A stretch of DNA of 64,000 nucleotides from positions 38,050 through 102,049 of the forward strand of contig NZ_NPBY01000061.1 in NCBI RefSeq assembly GCF_002272015.1, in the 5' to 3' direction. The notes beneath the pieces are model-generated. The model searched no databases. It saw nothing but the letters and a program-made list of their open reading frames with translations, and had not been told where the DNA came from. The position numbers and the translations under genes are program-made. Of this stretch, positions 14,049 to 21,698 are shown piece after piece; position 1 is the stretch's first letter; each line of letters begins with the position of its first letter. The stretch is from Paenibacillus campinasensis (GTDB lineage: Bacteria > Bacillota > Bacilli > Paenibacillales > Paenibacillaceae).

Positions 14049-14680
14049 GGGTGAACGCGCGGGATAAGGCTATCGTGTCCGATCTGGTACGCTTCCGCTG
14101 CCTCAGCCGGGATGATATCGCGGAGCTCCATTTCTCCAATGTCAAAAATCCGATCACCCAGGCGAACATGGTCCTTAAGCGGCTGCGGCGGGATGATGTC
14201 ATCTCCTGCGCCACCGACCGACGGAAGTATATCTATTTCCCTGTTCCAGGCATCAAAAAGGACAGCGCTAAGACAGGGCATTTCCTGGCTATCGTGGACT
14301 TTTACAAGCAGATTAGGAGGGTGGAGCTACCGCGGGTGTTCGATGTGGAGCCTAAGCTCGGAGGTAAGGGGCGGCCGGAGCCGGATGTGTTCTGTATTTG
14401 GAAAGGAGCTCCGTGGTTCGTGGAGATCCAGAGGAGTCAATTCAGCGAAAAGGTAATGCAGGATAAGATGAACCGATATGAGCAGTACTATCTGAGCGGA
14501 GAATGGGAACGAGAGGCGTGGCAGCCGGCGACGAAGAAGGTGTTTCCTTATATCTGGATCATAGGCGCCGGCAGTTACCGCACGGAAGGAAGGCCATACA
14601 GAGTGTTTCAGGACAGCATTGATGGAATGATTTCGAGACTGATGTTAAAAAACGATCAAATTAAAAATCGGTCCCATTAA
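14045..14680 (+). CDS. Replication-relaxation family protein
   Basis: The 211-residue protein begins with a winged helix (RDKAIVSDLVRFRCLSRDDIAELHF...ANMVLKRLRRDDVI) followed by the conserved GKGRPEPDVFCIWKGAPWFVEIQRS block. The latter looks like a degenerate PD-(D/E)xK fold (Asp, then EIQ) and is characteristic of the Replic_Relax family. Family members were named for a role in plasmid copy control and often accompany FtsK-like translocases on mobile elements. Here the partner upstream seems decayed. Confidence 0.8.
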   Translation: MRVNARDKAIVSDLVRFRCLSRDDIAELHFSNVKNPITQANMVLKRLRRDDVISCATDRRKYIYFPVPGIKKDSAKTGHFLAIVDFYKQIRRVELPRVFDVEPKLGGKGRPEPDVFCIWKGAPWFVEIQRSQFSEKVMQDKMNRYEQYYLSGEWEREAWQPATKKVFPYIWIIGAGSYRTEGRPYRVFQDSIDGMISRLMLKNDQIKNRSH

Positions 14681-15092
14681 CTTGGGACCGATCATTCTTA
14701 CTATAATCCCAAGCAAATCGTGTTGATATGTTCATACCCATGATAATTTCAATGTCAGACATCTGTATGATTAAATGCTCGATGTCTGACATCCGAAAGA
14801 ATGGAGTCAGTTTTTCTCCTCTCAGCTTATTGAGCCGCTGCTTTACACGTGGCATAAAAATGCCAAAGTGATTCGGCTTCTTGACACTCACCAGCAGATC
14901 TGTCTGTATAATTGATATTCCTAAGGAATCGTCATTCATTTCATCCCTAGAGAGACGTTGGAAAGGGGCCTCGATGGGAATGTATATGGTTTCGGTGTTC
15001 CAGTCAAAGCATCCGCAGCGTGGCTTTATAACCATCCAAGCAGGCCACATTCCATCATAACTGTAATCATAGATGACTGATATTTTATACAT
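14661..15092 (-). CDS. Hypothetical protein co-transcribed with the prophage repressor
   Basis: ATG 15092 lies within the last codons of the repressor gene behind AAGGTGG, so the two are coupled. The 143 residues are not recognised. They start with a beta-rich half (MYKISVIYDYSYDGMWPAWMVIKPRCG...ETIYIPIEAPFQRL), and contain an internal echo (MSDIEHLIIQ / MSDIEIIMGM, about residues 101-118). Genes in this place in other lysogens often give immunity or superinfection exclusion; nothing in the sequence proves that here. Confidence 0.7.
   Translation of the reverse strand: MYKISVIYDYSYDGMWPAWMVIKPRCGCFDWNTETIYIPIEAPFQRLSRDEMNDDSLGISIIQTDLLVSVKKPNHFGIFMPRVKQRLNKLRGEKLTPFFRMSDIEHLIIQMSDIEIIMGMNISTRFAWDYSKNDRSQVNGTDF
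14668..14693. terminator. Bidirectional terminator between convergent genes
   Basis: ATCGGTCCCA and TGGGACCGAT form a perfect 10-base stem around TTAACT. It overlaps the ends of the relaxation gene (stop 14678-14680) and of the convergent gene ending at 14661, and can serve both strands. Confidence 0.75.
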
Positions 15093-16002
15093 CAAATTCC
15101 ACCTTCGTTACTTGTCCCTGGATGATTACCTCGTCGAGCGGGTAAGGGCGTGGTGGAATTCTCTTGTTGGATGCCCGTAGCACGACATTATCATCCTCAT
15201 AATAAACACGCTTCAACGTGCCTTCCTCACCATCAACAATAACGACGCCGATTTTCCCGTGTTCACAGTGGCTTTGTTTCCGGACAAGGACGCGCATACC
15301 TTCGTAAATGCCCTCGTCGATCATGCTGTCCCCTTTAACGATTAGATAAAAATACTCGCCATCACCAACAGAATCGCGAGAGGTCACCTCATACCCGATG
15401 ATATCCTCTTGTGCGAGTGAGCCATATCCAGCTCTAATTTCGCCGTACACCGGGATCTTTACCATTTCGACTGTTGACAGTTCTTGATTCTGCAAGTTAT
15501 TCGATCCCATACCCTCGACAATCTTATGTTTAATTCCAATGTTCATAAGTGCCCCGTATAATTCAGTTTTAAAGAAAAAACTATAGTCGTCATGCATTAT
15601 AGCTTTTACTTCTTTAGGGGTATAGGTAAAATCCTCTTCAATTGCAACAGTGAATTTTTTATCAAGAGTGTTCTTTACGTCCGCAAAAACCTCGGCTTTA
15701 AAGGAATTTTCATCTTCTGATAAAAGCTTAAGTATAGAATTGAATTCATCTATTAGAATATCATCACTATGTCTAGGGTCATCTGTGTTACCGAGAATAA
15801 AGTCCGTTGTTGTATGAAGATGCTCAGCCAGCCTATTCAAAACATTACTTTGTGGAACAGCCCGGCCTATTTCATAATTAGATAAACTATGACGAGTTAT
15901 GCCAATACGATCTGCCAGTTCCTGTTGTGTCATCCCAGTTTTTTCGCGGAGATTCCGGATTCTTAGTCCTATCATTTTTTTATCTTCGGTACTAGCAGAC
16001 AT
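15085..16002 (-). CDS. Prophage repressor, LexA-like with S24 peptidase domain
   Basis: ATG 16002, behind TTGGAG, gives 305 residues. Residues 10-65 are an XRE-type HTH (LREKTGMTQQELADRIGITRHSLSNYEIG). Residues about 182-305 are a LexA/CI-type S24 peptidase with cleavage site Ala191-Gly192 (IRAGYG), nucleophile Ser226 (VKGDSM) and Lys264 (GTLKRVY). It should hold lytic promoters shut and self-cleave on RecA filaments. The likely operators are the palindromes at 16039-16053 and 16070-16084. The unusually long linker (about residues 80-180) is helical and of unknown role. Confidence 0.93.
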   Translation of the reverse strand: MSASTEDKKMIGLRIRNLREKTGMTQQELADRIGITRHSLSNYEIGRAVPQSNVLNRLAEHLHTTTDFILGNTDDPRHSDDILIDEFNSILKLLSEDENSFKAEVFADVKNTLDKKFTVAIEEDFTYTPKEVKAIMHDDYSFFFKTELYGALMNIGIKHKIVEGMGSNNLQNQELSTVEMVKIPVYGEIRAGYGSLAQEDIIGYEVTSRDSVGDGEYFYLIVKGDSMIDEGIYEGMRVLVRKQSHCEHGKIGVVIVDGEEGTLKRVYYEDDNVVLRASNKRIPPRPYPLDEVIIQGQVTKVEFDV

Positions 16003-16033
16003 ATAACACACTCCAAAAAATAGAATTTTAGTG

Positions 16034-16063
16034 TTGACGCGCAGATTATGCACATGCTATATT
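16034..16063 (+). promoter_or_regulatory. Rightward early promoter
   Basis: TTGACG (16034-16039) and TATATT (16058-16063), 18 bases apart, face the Cro-like gene. The spacer contains the first operator, so repressor binding would block polymerase. Confidence 0.65.
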
Positions 16064-16084
16064 TGTTGTGCGCAGAATATGCGC
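16039..16084. promoter_or_regulatory. Main immunity operators
   Basis: GCGCAGATTATGCAC (16039-16053) and GCGCAGAATATGCGC (16070-16084) are 15-base inverted repeats of the form GCGCA-N5-TGCGC, 31 bases apart (about three turns). They lie between the divergent repressor and Cro-like genes and are the expected binding sites for both proteins. Confidence 0.78.
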
Positions 16085-16124
16085 GCAAGAAATATAAAAA
16101 TAAATTGAAAGGAGGTTCTTTCAA

Positions 16125-16358
16125 TTGGCGCGTAGGAAAGCTGAACCACGAACTGTTGTAAAACGTTCGAGATTTACTGAGCTTCGTATTCAAAAGGGTA
16201 AGACTCAACGTGCACTTTCTTTAGATTTTGGTGTAACCGAAAGTTTTATTCGTGGTATCGAAAGTGGCAGAAATAACCCCGAAATTAAATTCGCTTTTAA
16301 ACTAGCAAAGTATTTTGAAACAACAGTAGACGATCTATTCCAGGATCTCGCTAATTAA
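16125..16358 (+). CDS. Cro-like XRE-family regulator
   Basis: A TTG start behind AAAGGAGG gives 77 residues with a single HTH (LRIQKGKTQRALSLDFGVTESFIRGIESGRNNPEIKFAFKLAKYFETTVDDLFQ). The TTVDDLF ending is typical of YgzD/Cro-like proteins. It is the first gene to the right of the operator region and is divergent from the repressor, the position of Cro. Confidence 0.85.
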   Translation: MARRKAEPRTVVKRSRFTELRIQKGKTQRALSLDFGVTESFIRGIESGRNNPEIKFAFKLAKYFETTVDDLFQDLAN

Positions 16359-16426
16359 TAGAGCGTGTATTTAATTCACTTCCGACAAAATGGATTATAC
16401 ACCGTTAATTTAATTGATGCAATAGA

Positions 16427-16438
16427 GAACGAATGTTC
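16427..16438. promoter_or_regulatory. LexA (SOS) box-like palindrome upstream of the antirepressor module
   Basis: GAACGAATGTTC fits the Bacillus LexA core GAAC-R-N-R-Y-GTTC at every constrained base, and the palindrome extends by one base on each side (A...T). It lies 34 bases before the first small gene of the antirepressor unit. I see no convincing -35/-10 pair around it. Confidence 0.62.
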
Positions 16439-16471
16439 TTCAATAAATTGGAATTGAGGTGGATTTGTTTT

Positions 16472-16630
16472 ATGACAATTAACGCAATCCCGGTGGAGGT
16501 CATAAACCACTATAACAACCTTCACAAGTTCCAGAACAGCGGCCTTGTGAACCCTGCAAAGATCGATTTTGTTCATATGGAAATCGCAATGATTGAAAGA
16601 GACTTCCCCGGTATCAAGGAAGCACAATGA
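16472..16630 (+). CDS. Small hypothetical early protein
   Basis: ATG 16472 behind GAGGTGG gives 52 residues (MTINAIPVEVINHYN...FPGIKEAQ). No family is recognised. It overlaps the next small gene by ATGA and follows the LexA-box-like site, so it heads the antirepressor transcript. Confidence 0.6.
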   Translation: MTINAIPVEVINHYNNLHKFQNSGLVNPAKIDFVHMEIAMIERDFPGIKEAQ

Positions 16631-16761
16631 TGGCATTCTTGTGTTTCATCGCTTGGTTGTTGTTGAACGCCCTATTCGTATGCCGACGCTTGTTGGCTGC
16701 AGAAATGAGAGAAAGGAGACATAAACAATTTGAACAACAGAATGAAGGTACTAACCAATGA
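16627..16761 (+). CDS. 44-residue single-pass membrane peptide
   Basis: Translation from ATG 16627, in an ATGA overlap, gives one N-terminal membrane helix (FLCFIAWLLLNALFV) followed by a basic tail (RRLLAAEMRERRHK). It runs 32 bases into the antirepressor gene in another frame. Function unknown. Confidence 0.5.
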   Translation: MMAFLCFIAWLLLNALFVCRRLLAAEMRERRHKQFEQQNEGTNQ

Positions 16762-17521
16762 ACTCCTTCCGGTATACGAAACCGACATTGGAGAACGGAT
16801 AGTTGATGGTCGAGAGTTGCATGCGTTCCTAGAAGTTGGTCGCGATTTCACCAATTGGATTAAGGATCGGATTGAAAAATACGGATTTGTAGCGCGCGAA
16901 GACTTTTCGCCAATTCTGGCGAAAACCCCTAACGGGAGACCAAGAACGGATTACATTCTAAAACTCGACATGGCGAAAGAACTCTGCATGGTAGAGAACA
17001 ACATTAAAGGCCGTGAAGCCCGGCGCTACTTCATCGAAGTCGAGAAAAAATTCAAAGCATCAGCATATGTTCCATCTTATTTGATTGACGATCCAATAGC
17101 GCGCGCTCAGAAGTGGATTGAGGAGCAGAAAGCCAAACAAGAAATCGAAACCAAAGCTTTGATGTTGGAGCAGCGTGTGGCTGAGTACGAGCCGAAAATC
17201 AGTTACTTGGATCAGATTCTTAAATCAAAAGGCACAGTGACCATAACGCAGATCGCCAAGGACTATGGAATGTCTGGGAATGCCTTAAACAAAATCCTGC
17301 ACGAAGAGCGCGTCCAGTACAAGCAGAATAAACAATGGCTCCTGTACCGAGAGTACCACGACAAGGGATACACCAAGTCAGAAACTATTGACATCACAAG
17401 GAGTAACGGAGACCCGGACGTAACCATGAACACACGCTGGACTCAGAAGGGCAGGCTCTTTATTCATGAACTACTAAAGAAGCGCGGGGTCATTCCATTG
17501 ATGGATAGAAAAAGCTCTTAG
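16730..17521 (+). CDS. Phage antirepressor (AntA/AntB-type N-terminus, KilAC-type C-terminus)
   Basis: TTG 16730 lies behind GAAAGGAG and gives 263 residues. Residues 10-105 form the AntA domain (ERIVDGRELHAFLEVGRDFTNWIKDRIEKYGFVAREDFSP...LDMAKELCMVENNIKGREARRYFIEVEKKF). A coiled linker is followed by the KilAC region (TITQIAKDYGMSGNALNKILHEERVQYKQNKQWLLYREY...TRWTQKGRLFIHELL). Such proteins bind and inactivate phage repressors, triggering induction. The LexA-like site 290 bases upstream suggests that DNA damage could raise its synthesis. Confidence 0.9.
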   Translation: MNNRMKVLTNELLPVYETDIGERIVDGRELHAFLEVGRDFTNWIKDRIEKYGFVAREDFSPILAKTPNGRPRTDYILKLDMAKELCMVENNIKGREARRYFIEVEKKFKASAYVPSYLIDDPIARAQKWIEEQKAKQEIETKALMLEQRVAEYEPKISYLDQILKSKGTVTITQIAKDYGMSGNALNKILHEERVQYKQNKQWLLYREYHDKGYTKSETIDITRSNGDPDVTMNTRWTQKGRLFIHELLKKRGVIPLMDRKSS

Positions 17522-17536
17522 AAAGGAGTACCACCA

Positions 17537-17713
17537 TTGAACGATCAGAATTATCTTCGCAAGAAAATGCTCCAAGCACTTCAGACCGAGCAACGCATGC
17601 TGGCTGAGCGTAGATACCTGGAGGCACTAGACGCCCGGGGAGAATATCGAAGATGTCGGCAGGAGCTGCTGAAGCTCTGGGGTGACCGCAGGTATCTGCA
17701 GGAGGCGATGTAG
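17537..17713 (+). CDS. Small basic hypothetical protein
   Basis: TTG 17537 behind AAAGGAG gives 58 residues, highly charged and helical (LQTEQRMLAERRYLEALDARGEYRRCRQELLKLWGDRRYLQEA). Coding is supported by ribosome binding site and tight packing with neighbours; no family is recognised. Confidence 0.6.
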   Translation: MNDQNYLRKKMLQALQTEQRMLAERRYLEALDARGEYRRCRQELLKLWGDRRYLQEAM

Positions 17714-17714
17714 G

Positions 17715-17888
17715 ATGTCCCTCGATCGCTTTTCCCGGCCACTGTGGGGTGAACAAAAATCTGCAGGTCAACTGGAAGAGGATGCCCTCGATGCGTACAA
17801 GCAGCAGGTGGAGGACAGCATGCTCGATTCCTTGGAAGGAGGTGAACAAGACAATGCAAGTGATCCAGAAGCTGACGGTGGTAAGTAA
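17715..17888 (+). CDS. Small acidic hypothetical protein
   Basis: ATG 17715 stands one base after the previous stop and within reach of GGAGG. The 57 residues (MSLDRFSRPLWGEQ... DPEADGGK) are acidic and probably disordered at the end. The next gene begins within it, in another frame. Confidence 0.55.
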   Translation: MSLDRFSRPLWGEQKSAGQLEEDALDAYKQQVEDSMLDSLEGGEQDNASDPEADGGK

Positions 17889-18066
17889 CCCGACCAGAAT
17901 CTTCGAAGTCGGTACTGAAATGAATGGGCGCGAGATCATCGAGATCAAGCAGGTTGGGGATGAGAACATATCGGAGTTTTGGGTGGTCGATGAGAACGAA
18001 AAAATCATCGTCAGCATCGAAAACTGTCCGGTAATCGTGGAATGGCAAGAAGTCGCTGAAGACTAA
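17854..18066 (+). CDS. Hypothetical early protein
   Basis: ATG 17854 behind GGAAGGAGG gives 70 residues of beta-rich character (VIQKLTVVSNPTRIFEVGTEMNGREIIEIKQVG...FWVVDENEKIIVSIENCPVIVEW). It overlaps the preceding gene by 35 bases. No family is recognised. Confidence 0.62.
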   Translation: MQVIQKLTVVSNPTRIFEVGTEMNGREIIEIKQVGDENISEFWVVDENEKIIVSIENCPVIVEWQEVAED

Positions 18067-18132
18067 GCCTATTATTTTTTTGCCAAATTCGGGGTTCTGA
18101 GCTCTGAAATCAAGCGAAAGTGAGGAAACAAC

Positions 18133-18390
18133 ATGGATCAAAAGACATTGGAGTACATGGGTCAACGGGTTGATAAAGCACGAAATATTCAGCGGCGTAT
18201 CAAGGAGCTTCAGCATTTCATCAGCTACAGCGAAGGGCGAACAACGATTTGTATTATTGATCGCCATAATAACGGACCTCGAATTAGACAGGATGAGTTT
18301 TCAAGGCTATTTGATAAAGCGATTGGTGTGTTCATAGAAGAGATGAGAGAAGAGATCCGGTTGCTCGAGCAAGAGCTTGCGGAGCTTTAG
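18133..18390 (+). CDS. Coiled-coil hypothetical protein
   Basis: The 85-residue product (MDQKTLEYMGQRVDKARNIQ...EEMREEIRLLEQELAEL) has helical ends and a short central strand region (RTTICIIDRHN). It lies 11 bases before the recombination ATPase gene and behind GTGAGG. Some phages encode a small helper at this place; function unknown. Confidence 0.65.
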   Translation: MDQKTLEYMGQRVDKARNIQRRIKELQHFISYSEGRTTICIIDRHNNGPRIRQDEFSRLFDKAIGVFIEEMREEIRLLEQELAEL

Positions 18391-18401
18391 GGGAGGAAAC
18401 C

Positions 18402-19961
18402 ATGAGTCATTTCAAGTTGATTGAATGCAGCGGCCATAACTTTAAAGCCCACCGTGATCTAAGCGTTAAGTTTGGCGACCTGACCAAGATCACGGGGGAC
18501 AACGAGGAAGGAAAGTCCAGTGTTCTGGAAATTCCCACATGGACATTGTACGGCACGGACACCTTCGGCGGCAAGATGGACCCGACTCCTACGAATTACA
18601 AATACGATCATGTCTTGGCCGAAACGCTGCTGGAAGTTGACGGCAAGCTGCTGAAATTCGGTCGCGGGATCGAGAAGGGGAAGGCAACCTACTATGTCAA
18701 CGATGTGCCAGGTAAGGCGAGTGATTTCGAGGAGATCGTCAAATCGCTGATTGATAAGGACCTGTTCTTGGCACTGTTTAATCCCTTGTACTTTTTCTCG
18801 CTCCATTGGGAAAAGCAACGCGAGCTGATGCTCCGTTACTCGACGCCGCCGACACAAAAAGAAGTGTTCGCAGAAATGAGCCGGACGAACTCGGACCAGA
18901 AGCTGAAGGACATCAAACTGAACCCACAAGCTGAGCGGTTGGCCGAGCTGGTGAAGAAACACTCGCTGCCGCAGCTTGAGGAAATCCATAAGAAGAACAA
19001 AAACGACAAGGACACAGCACATAAGAAGGCCCAGGGCCGGACGGAGACACTTGAGGAACAATTGCGTCAGCTTCCAGATGTACTGGATGATATCGAGGCG
19101 ATCGAAGCGGAAGACGCTGAACTGGTCAAGCAGATCAAAAATATCCATGCCAAGATCGAGCTGGCCGACGAGCCCAAACGAAAGCAGGCGGTGCTTGAGG
19201 GGACTCTTGAAAATGTTCGGCAACAGATTGCAGCTGCCAAGTCCCGATACATGAAGGTCCACGGGGAAGAGATCGCAGAGGAATGCTCAACCTGTAAACG
19301 GCCGTTTGACGAGGCGGCGAAGGCGGCAGCCGAAGCGAGTAAGGAAGAGCGGAAGAAGCCGCTGCGGGAAGAGCACGACAAGCTGGTCGCTCGCCGCAAG
19401 GAGATTGAAGCGGAGCTTGATGCGGTGGAACTGATAGACGTGTCTGATCTATGGGAGCAGATGCGAGGGTTGGAGCAGCGCAGAGACGTGACTGCCGACA
19501 CCATCGGCTGGTATAACCGGCGTCAAAGCCTGCGGGAAGACCTAGAGAAGGCACGGGCGGACGAAGCCGAGCTGCTTGCGAGCCGGAACGACTCGATCTT
19601 TATTCTGGACGCGATCAAAGCGTATGAGGCCAAGTCGGCGGAACTGCAGGCGGCCAAGGTTCAGAGCATGTTCAGCGAGTTGAACATCAAGCTGTTCAAG
19701 CAACTGAAGAACGGCGAGGTCAAACCGGACTTTGTAGTCACCAGAAATGGCAAGACCCCAGCACAGTTTTCTCTTTCGGAAAGCATCCGAGCCGGCTTAG
19801 AAGTTCGCGATGTGATCAGCCAGCAAAGCGATTGGATCACTCCTTGCTTCATCGACAACAAGGAGAGCGTTACGCGCTACAAGGATCCACGCGGGCAGCT
19901 TATTCTTTGCCAGGTGGTCGAGGGCCCATTAAAAATCGAAACGGAGGACTCATCCAAATGA
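18402..19961 (+). CDS. SMC/SbcC-like recombination ATPase
   Basis: The 519-residue protein has a Walker A loop GDNEEGKSS with Lys38, preceded by the SMC-type LIECSGHNFKAHRDLSVKFG. A long coiled coil (about 180-420) is interrupted by CSTC near residue 295, comparable to one half of a zinc hook. The C-terminal lobe contains FSLSESIRAGLEVRDVI and the FIDNKES segment in place of the usual signature and Walker B. It sits directly before RecT/Bet, as in other Firmicute phages, and would act in end processing or strand annealing. No SbcD-like nuclease is encoded alongside. Confidence 0.82.
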   Translation: MSHFKLIECSGHNFKAHRDLSVKFGDLTKITGDNEEGKSSVLEIPTWTLYGTDTFGGKMDPTPTNYKYDHVLAETLLEVDGKLLKFGRGIEKGKATYYVNDVPGKASDFEEIVKSLIDKDLFLALFNPLYFFSLHWEKQRELMLRYSTPPTQKEVFAEMSRTNSDQKLKDIKLNPQAERLAELVKKHSLPQLEEIHKKNKNDKDTAHKKAQGRTETLEEQLRQLPDVLDDIEAIEAEDAELVKQIKNIHAKIELADEPKRKQAVLEGTLENVRQQIAAAKSRYMKVHGEEIAEECSTCKRPFDEAAKAAAEASKEERKKPLREEHDKLVARRKEIEAELDAVELIDVSDLWEQMRGLEQRRDVTADTIGWYNRRQSLREDLEKARADEAELLASRNDSIFILDAIKAYEAKSAELQAAKVQSMFSELNIKLFKQLKNGEVKPDFVVTRNGKTPAQFSLSESIRAGLEVRDVISQQSDWITPCFIDNKESVTRYKDPRGQLILCQVVEGPLKIETEDSSK

Positions 19962-20230
19962 GACATATCCCAAATAAAAAGCATGCACTGACAGCAGCAC
20001 TTCAAGCAGGGGCAGCACGCGACTTCGCACTCATTAAATCCCGGCGGCAGTTTAAACGTGGGGCATCGGATAAACCGCCTTACAAGCCGGGCGGCATCGG
20101 GCCTTCTGGGGTAGCAGAGAGGATCAAAAGTATGTTCAACGGCGTGGTCCTCTCACGGAAAGATCGCAGACAGTGGGCCAAAGATACGGGCACAGCATTC
20201 AGGCCATTCTACAGTGAGTCCCGCGGGTAG
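19958..20230 (+). CDS. Small basic hypothetical protein
   Basis: ATG 19958 overlaps the ATPase stop (ATGA) behind ACGGAGG and gives 90 residues with a strong positive charge (KSRRQFKRGASDKPPYKPGGIGPSG...LSRKDRRQWAKD). Placement between two recombination genes and the basic character suggest nucleic acid binding, which is only an inference. Confidence 0.65.
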   Translation: MRHIPNKKHALTAALQAGAARDFALIKSRRQFKRGASDKPPYKPGGIGPSGVAERIKSMFNGVVLSRKDRRQWAKDTGTAFRPFYSESRG

Positions 20231-20242
20231 GAGGGATTCTCA

Positions 20243-20395
20243 TTGAAAAACGGAAAGAAGCCCACCCGTCGCCAGAGGATCGCTATCAAGGAAGCCGGCT
20301 TGAACATTGAGAACTGGCTTGTATCCAAAGCGCTGCCGGATCGTTTAGTGCTGACGCACCGATATCTCGGCACTGAGAAAACACTATATCTTTAG
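20243..20395 (+). CDS. DUF6906-like small protein
   Basis: TTG 20243 behind AGGAGG gives 50 residues starting MKNGKKPTRRQRIAIKEAGLNIENWLVSK and ending in a RYLGTEKTLYL strand. This pattern (KxxTRxQ...I...GLN..NWLV.K...L...HR.....) is that of tiny proteins widespread in Bacillus and Paenibacillus phages, filed as DUF6906 as far as I recall. Function unknown. Confidence 0.72.
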   Translation: MKNGKKPTRRQRIAIKEAGLNIENWLVSKALPDRLVLTHRYLGTEKTLYL

Positions 20396-20410
20396 GAGGC
20401 ACTTATTCAT

Positions 20411-21319
20411 ATGGCAAATTCGAATACACAACTGCAGGCGGTTTCAGAAGAACTTGTCGTTGGCAGTTTTACACAAAAGCATCTCGACATCATCAAGTCC
20501 ACGATCGCCAAAGGAACCAGTAATGAGCAGCTTCAATTGTTTATTCAGACATGCGTCCGGACGGGGCTGGACCCGTTCCTGAACCAAATCTACTGCATCG
20601 TGTACAACGGTAAAGATGGACCGGTAATGAGCATGCAGATCGCGGTCGAGGGTATCGTGGCCTTGGCAAAAAAACATCCACAGTATAAGGGCTTCATTGC
20701 TTCTGAGGTGAAGGAAGCTGATGAATTCGAGATTGACATGGTTACAGGCGAGCCCAAGCATCGGATTGTATCCATGAATCGAGGTCAAACGGTCGGAGCC
20801 TACTGCGTAGCTTATCGGGAAGGTGCTCCGAATATCGCAGTGATAATTACTAGAGATCAGGTTGAACATCTCTTGAAAGGCCGCAACGCTCAAATGTGGA
20901 AGGACTACTTTGATGACATGATCGTTAAACACGCTATCAAGCGAGCCTTCAAAAGGCAATATGGAATTGAAGTTTCGGAGGATGAGTTCGGGACAGCTGG
21001 GGCGTCAGCGGCTGCAGTTCAACCTTACGATCGTAAAGACATAACCCCAGAACCCGGGCCCGCCGAACCAGTACAGACAGAACCCACTGCAGCTGAACCT
21101 ACCCAGACAGATAAACTCCGGGCAGAAATGAAGCTTAAATACAAGAAGTTGGGCATCACCGACAAAGAAGCTATGGCCGCACACATGCAGGAATTCTGCA
21201 AGATGAAAGGCGATACCCCAACGGACGCAGAGCTCAAAGCATACCTAAAAATCATGGAAATGCAGATCCAAGAAAAGCAGGCAGCAGAGCAGCAATCGGT
21301 AGACACGCTGCCGGAGTAA
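20411..21319 (+). CDS. Recombination protein Bet/RecT family
   Basis: The 302-residue protein matches phage recombinase Bet: FTQKHLDIIKSTIAKGTSNEQLQLFIQTCVRTGLDPFLNQIYCIVYNGKDG, then MQIAVEGIVALAKKHPQYKGF, QTVGAYCVAYREG, and MIVKHAIKRAFKRQYGIEVSEDEFG. It would anneal complementary single strands during replication and repair of phage DNA. The C-terminal 90 residues are Pro/Glu/Gln-rich and variable. AGGAGG precedes ATG 20411. Confidence 0.93.
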   Translation: MANSNTQLQAVSEELVVGSFTQKHLDIIKSTIAKGTSNEQLQLFIQTCVRTGLDPFLNQIYCIVYNGKDGPVMSMQIAVEGIVALAKKHPQYKGFIASEVKEADEFEIDMVTGEPKHRIVSMNRGQTVGAYCVAYREGAPNIAVIITRDQVEHLLKGRNAQMWKDYFDDMIVKHAIKRAFKRQYGIEVSEDEFGTAGASAAAVQPYDRKDITPEPGPAEPVQTEPTAAEPTQTDKLRAEMKLKYKKLGITDKEAMAAHMQEFCKMKGDTPTDAELKAYLKIMEMQIQEKQAAEQQSVDTLPE

Positions 21320-21322
21320 GCC

Positions 21323-21523
21323 GTGAAGGAGAAGTATCTGGTAGAGATATTTGAGCGTCTCCCCGACTGCCAGATATGCGGGGATGAAATAAGGGACCCG
21401 GGGAAAGGGAGGCAGCTTCACGGGCGCAGGGTATGCCCCCGGTGCTACAAGGGACTGAGAGGAGGCAAGCAGCATGGGAAACATGCCCGAGCAGTTGGAC
21501 CTGTTTGGAGGCGCAGAGATTGA
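21323..21523 (+). CDS. Small zinc-ribbon protein
   Basis: A GTG start gives 66 residues with two Cys pairs (DCQICGDE, then VCPRCYKG), the typical four-cysteine zinc ribbon. The last 20 residues are Arg/Lys/Gly-rich. It lies three bases after the bet stop and overlaps the following gene. A role in binding nucleic acid or a partner protein is likely from the fold; nothing more specific can be said. Confidence 0.65.
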   Translation: MKEKYLVEIFERLPDCQICGDEIRDPGKGRQLHGRRVCPRCYKGLRGGKQHGKHARAVGPVWRRRD

Positions 21524-21698
21524 TGTTGCTTCCCCTCCGGACCCGGCCGGGGAAGTGTTGAACGGCATGTATTACGAAAAGGCCACAGATAAATTCGTCT
21601 CGTTCGTGCTCGGGCGTCGGTGCTACGAAGAGCCAGCCAAGGGGTGCCCGCACGATCAGGAGTGGCAGGAACGATTAAAGAGGGAGCGTGCGATATGA
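21474..21698 (+). CDS. Small hypothetical protein with EQLDLFGG motif
   Basis: ATG 21474 behind GAGGAGG gives 74 residues. The start MGNMPEQLDLFGG contains a QLDLFG peptide similar to the QLxLF clamp-binding motif of proteins that dock to the DNA polymerase sliding clamp. The rest (YYEKATDKFVSFVLGRRCYEE) is not recognised. It overlaps the neighbours on both sides. Confidence 0.62.
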   Translation: MGNMPEQLDLFGGAEIDVASPPDPAGEVLNGMYYEKATDKFVSFVLGRRCYEEPAKGCPHDQEWQERLKRERAI

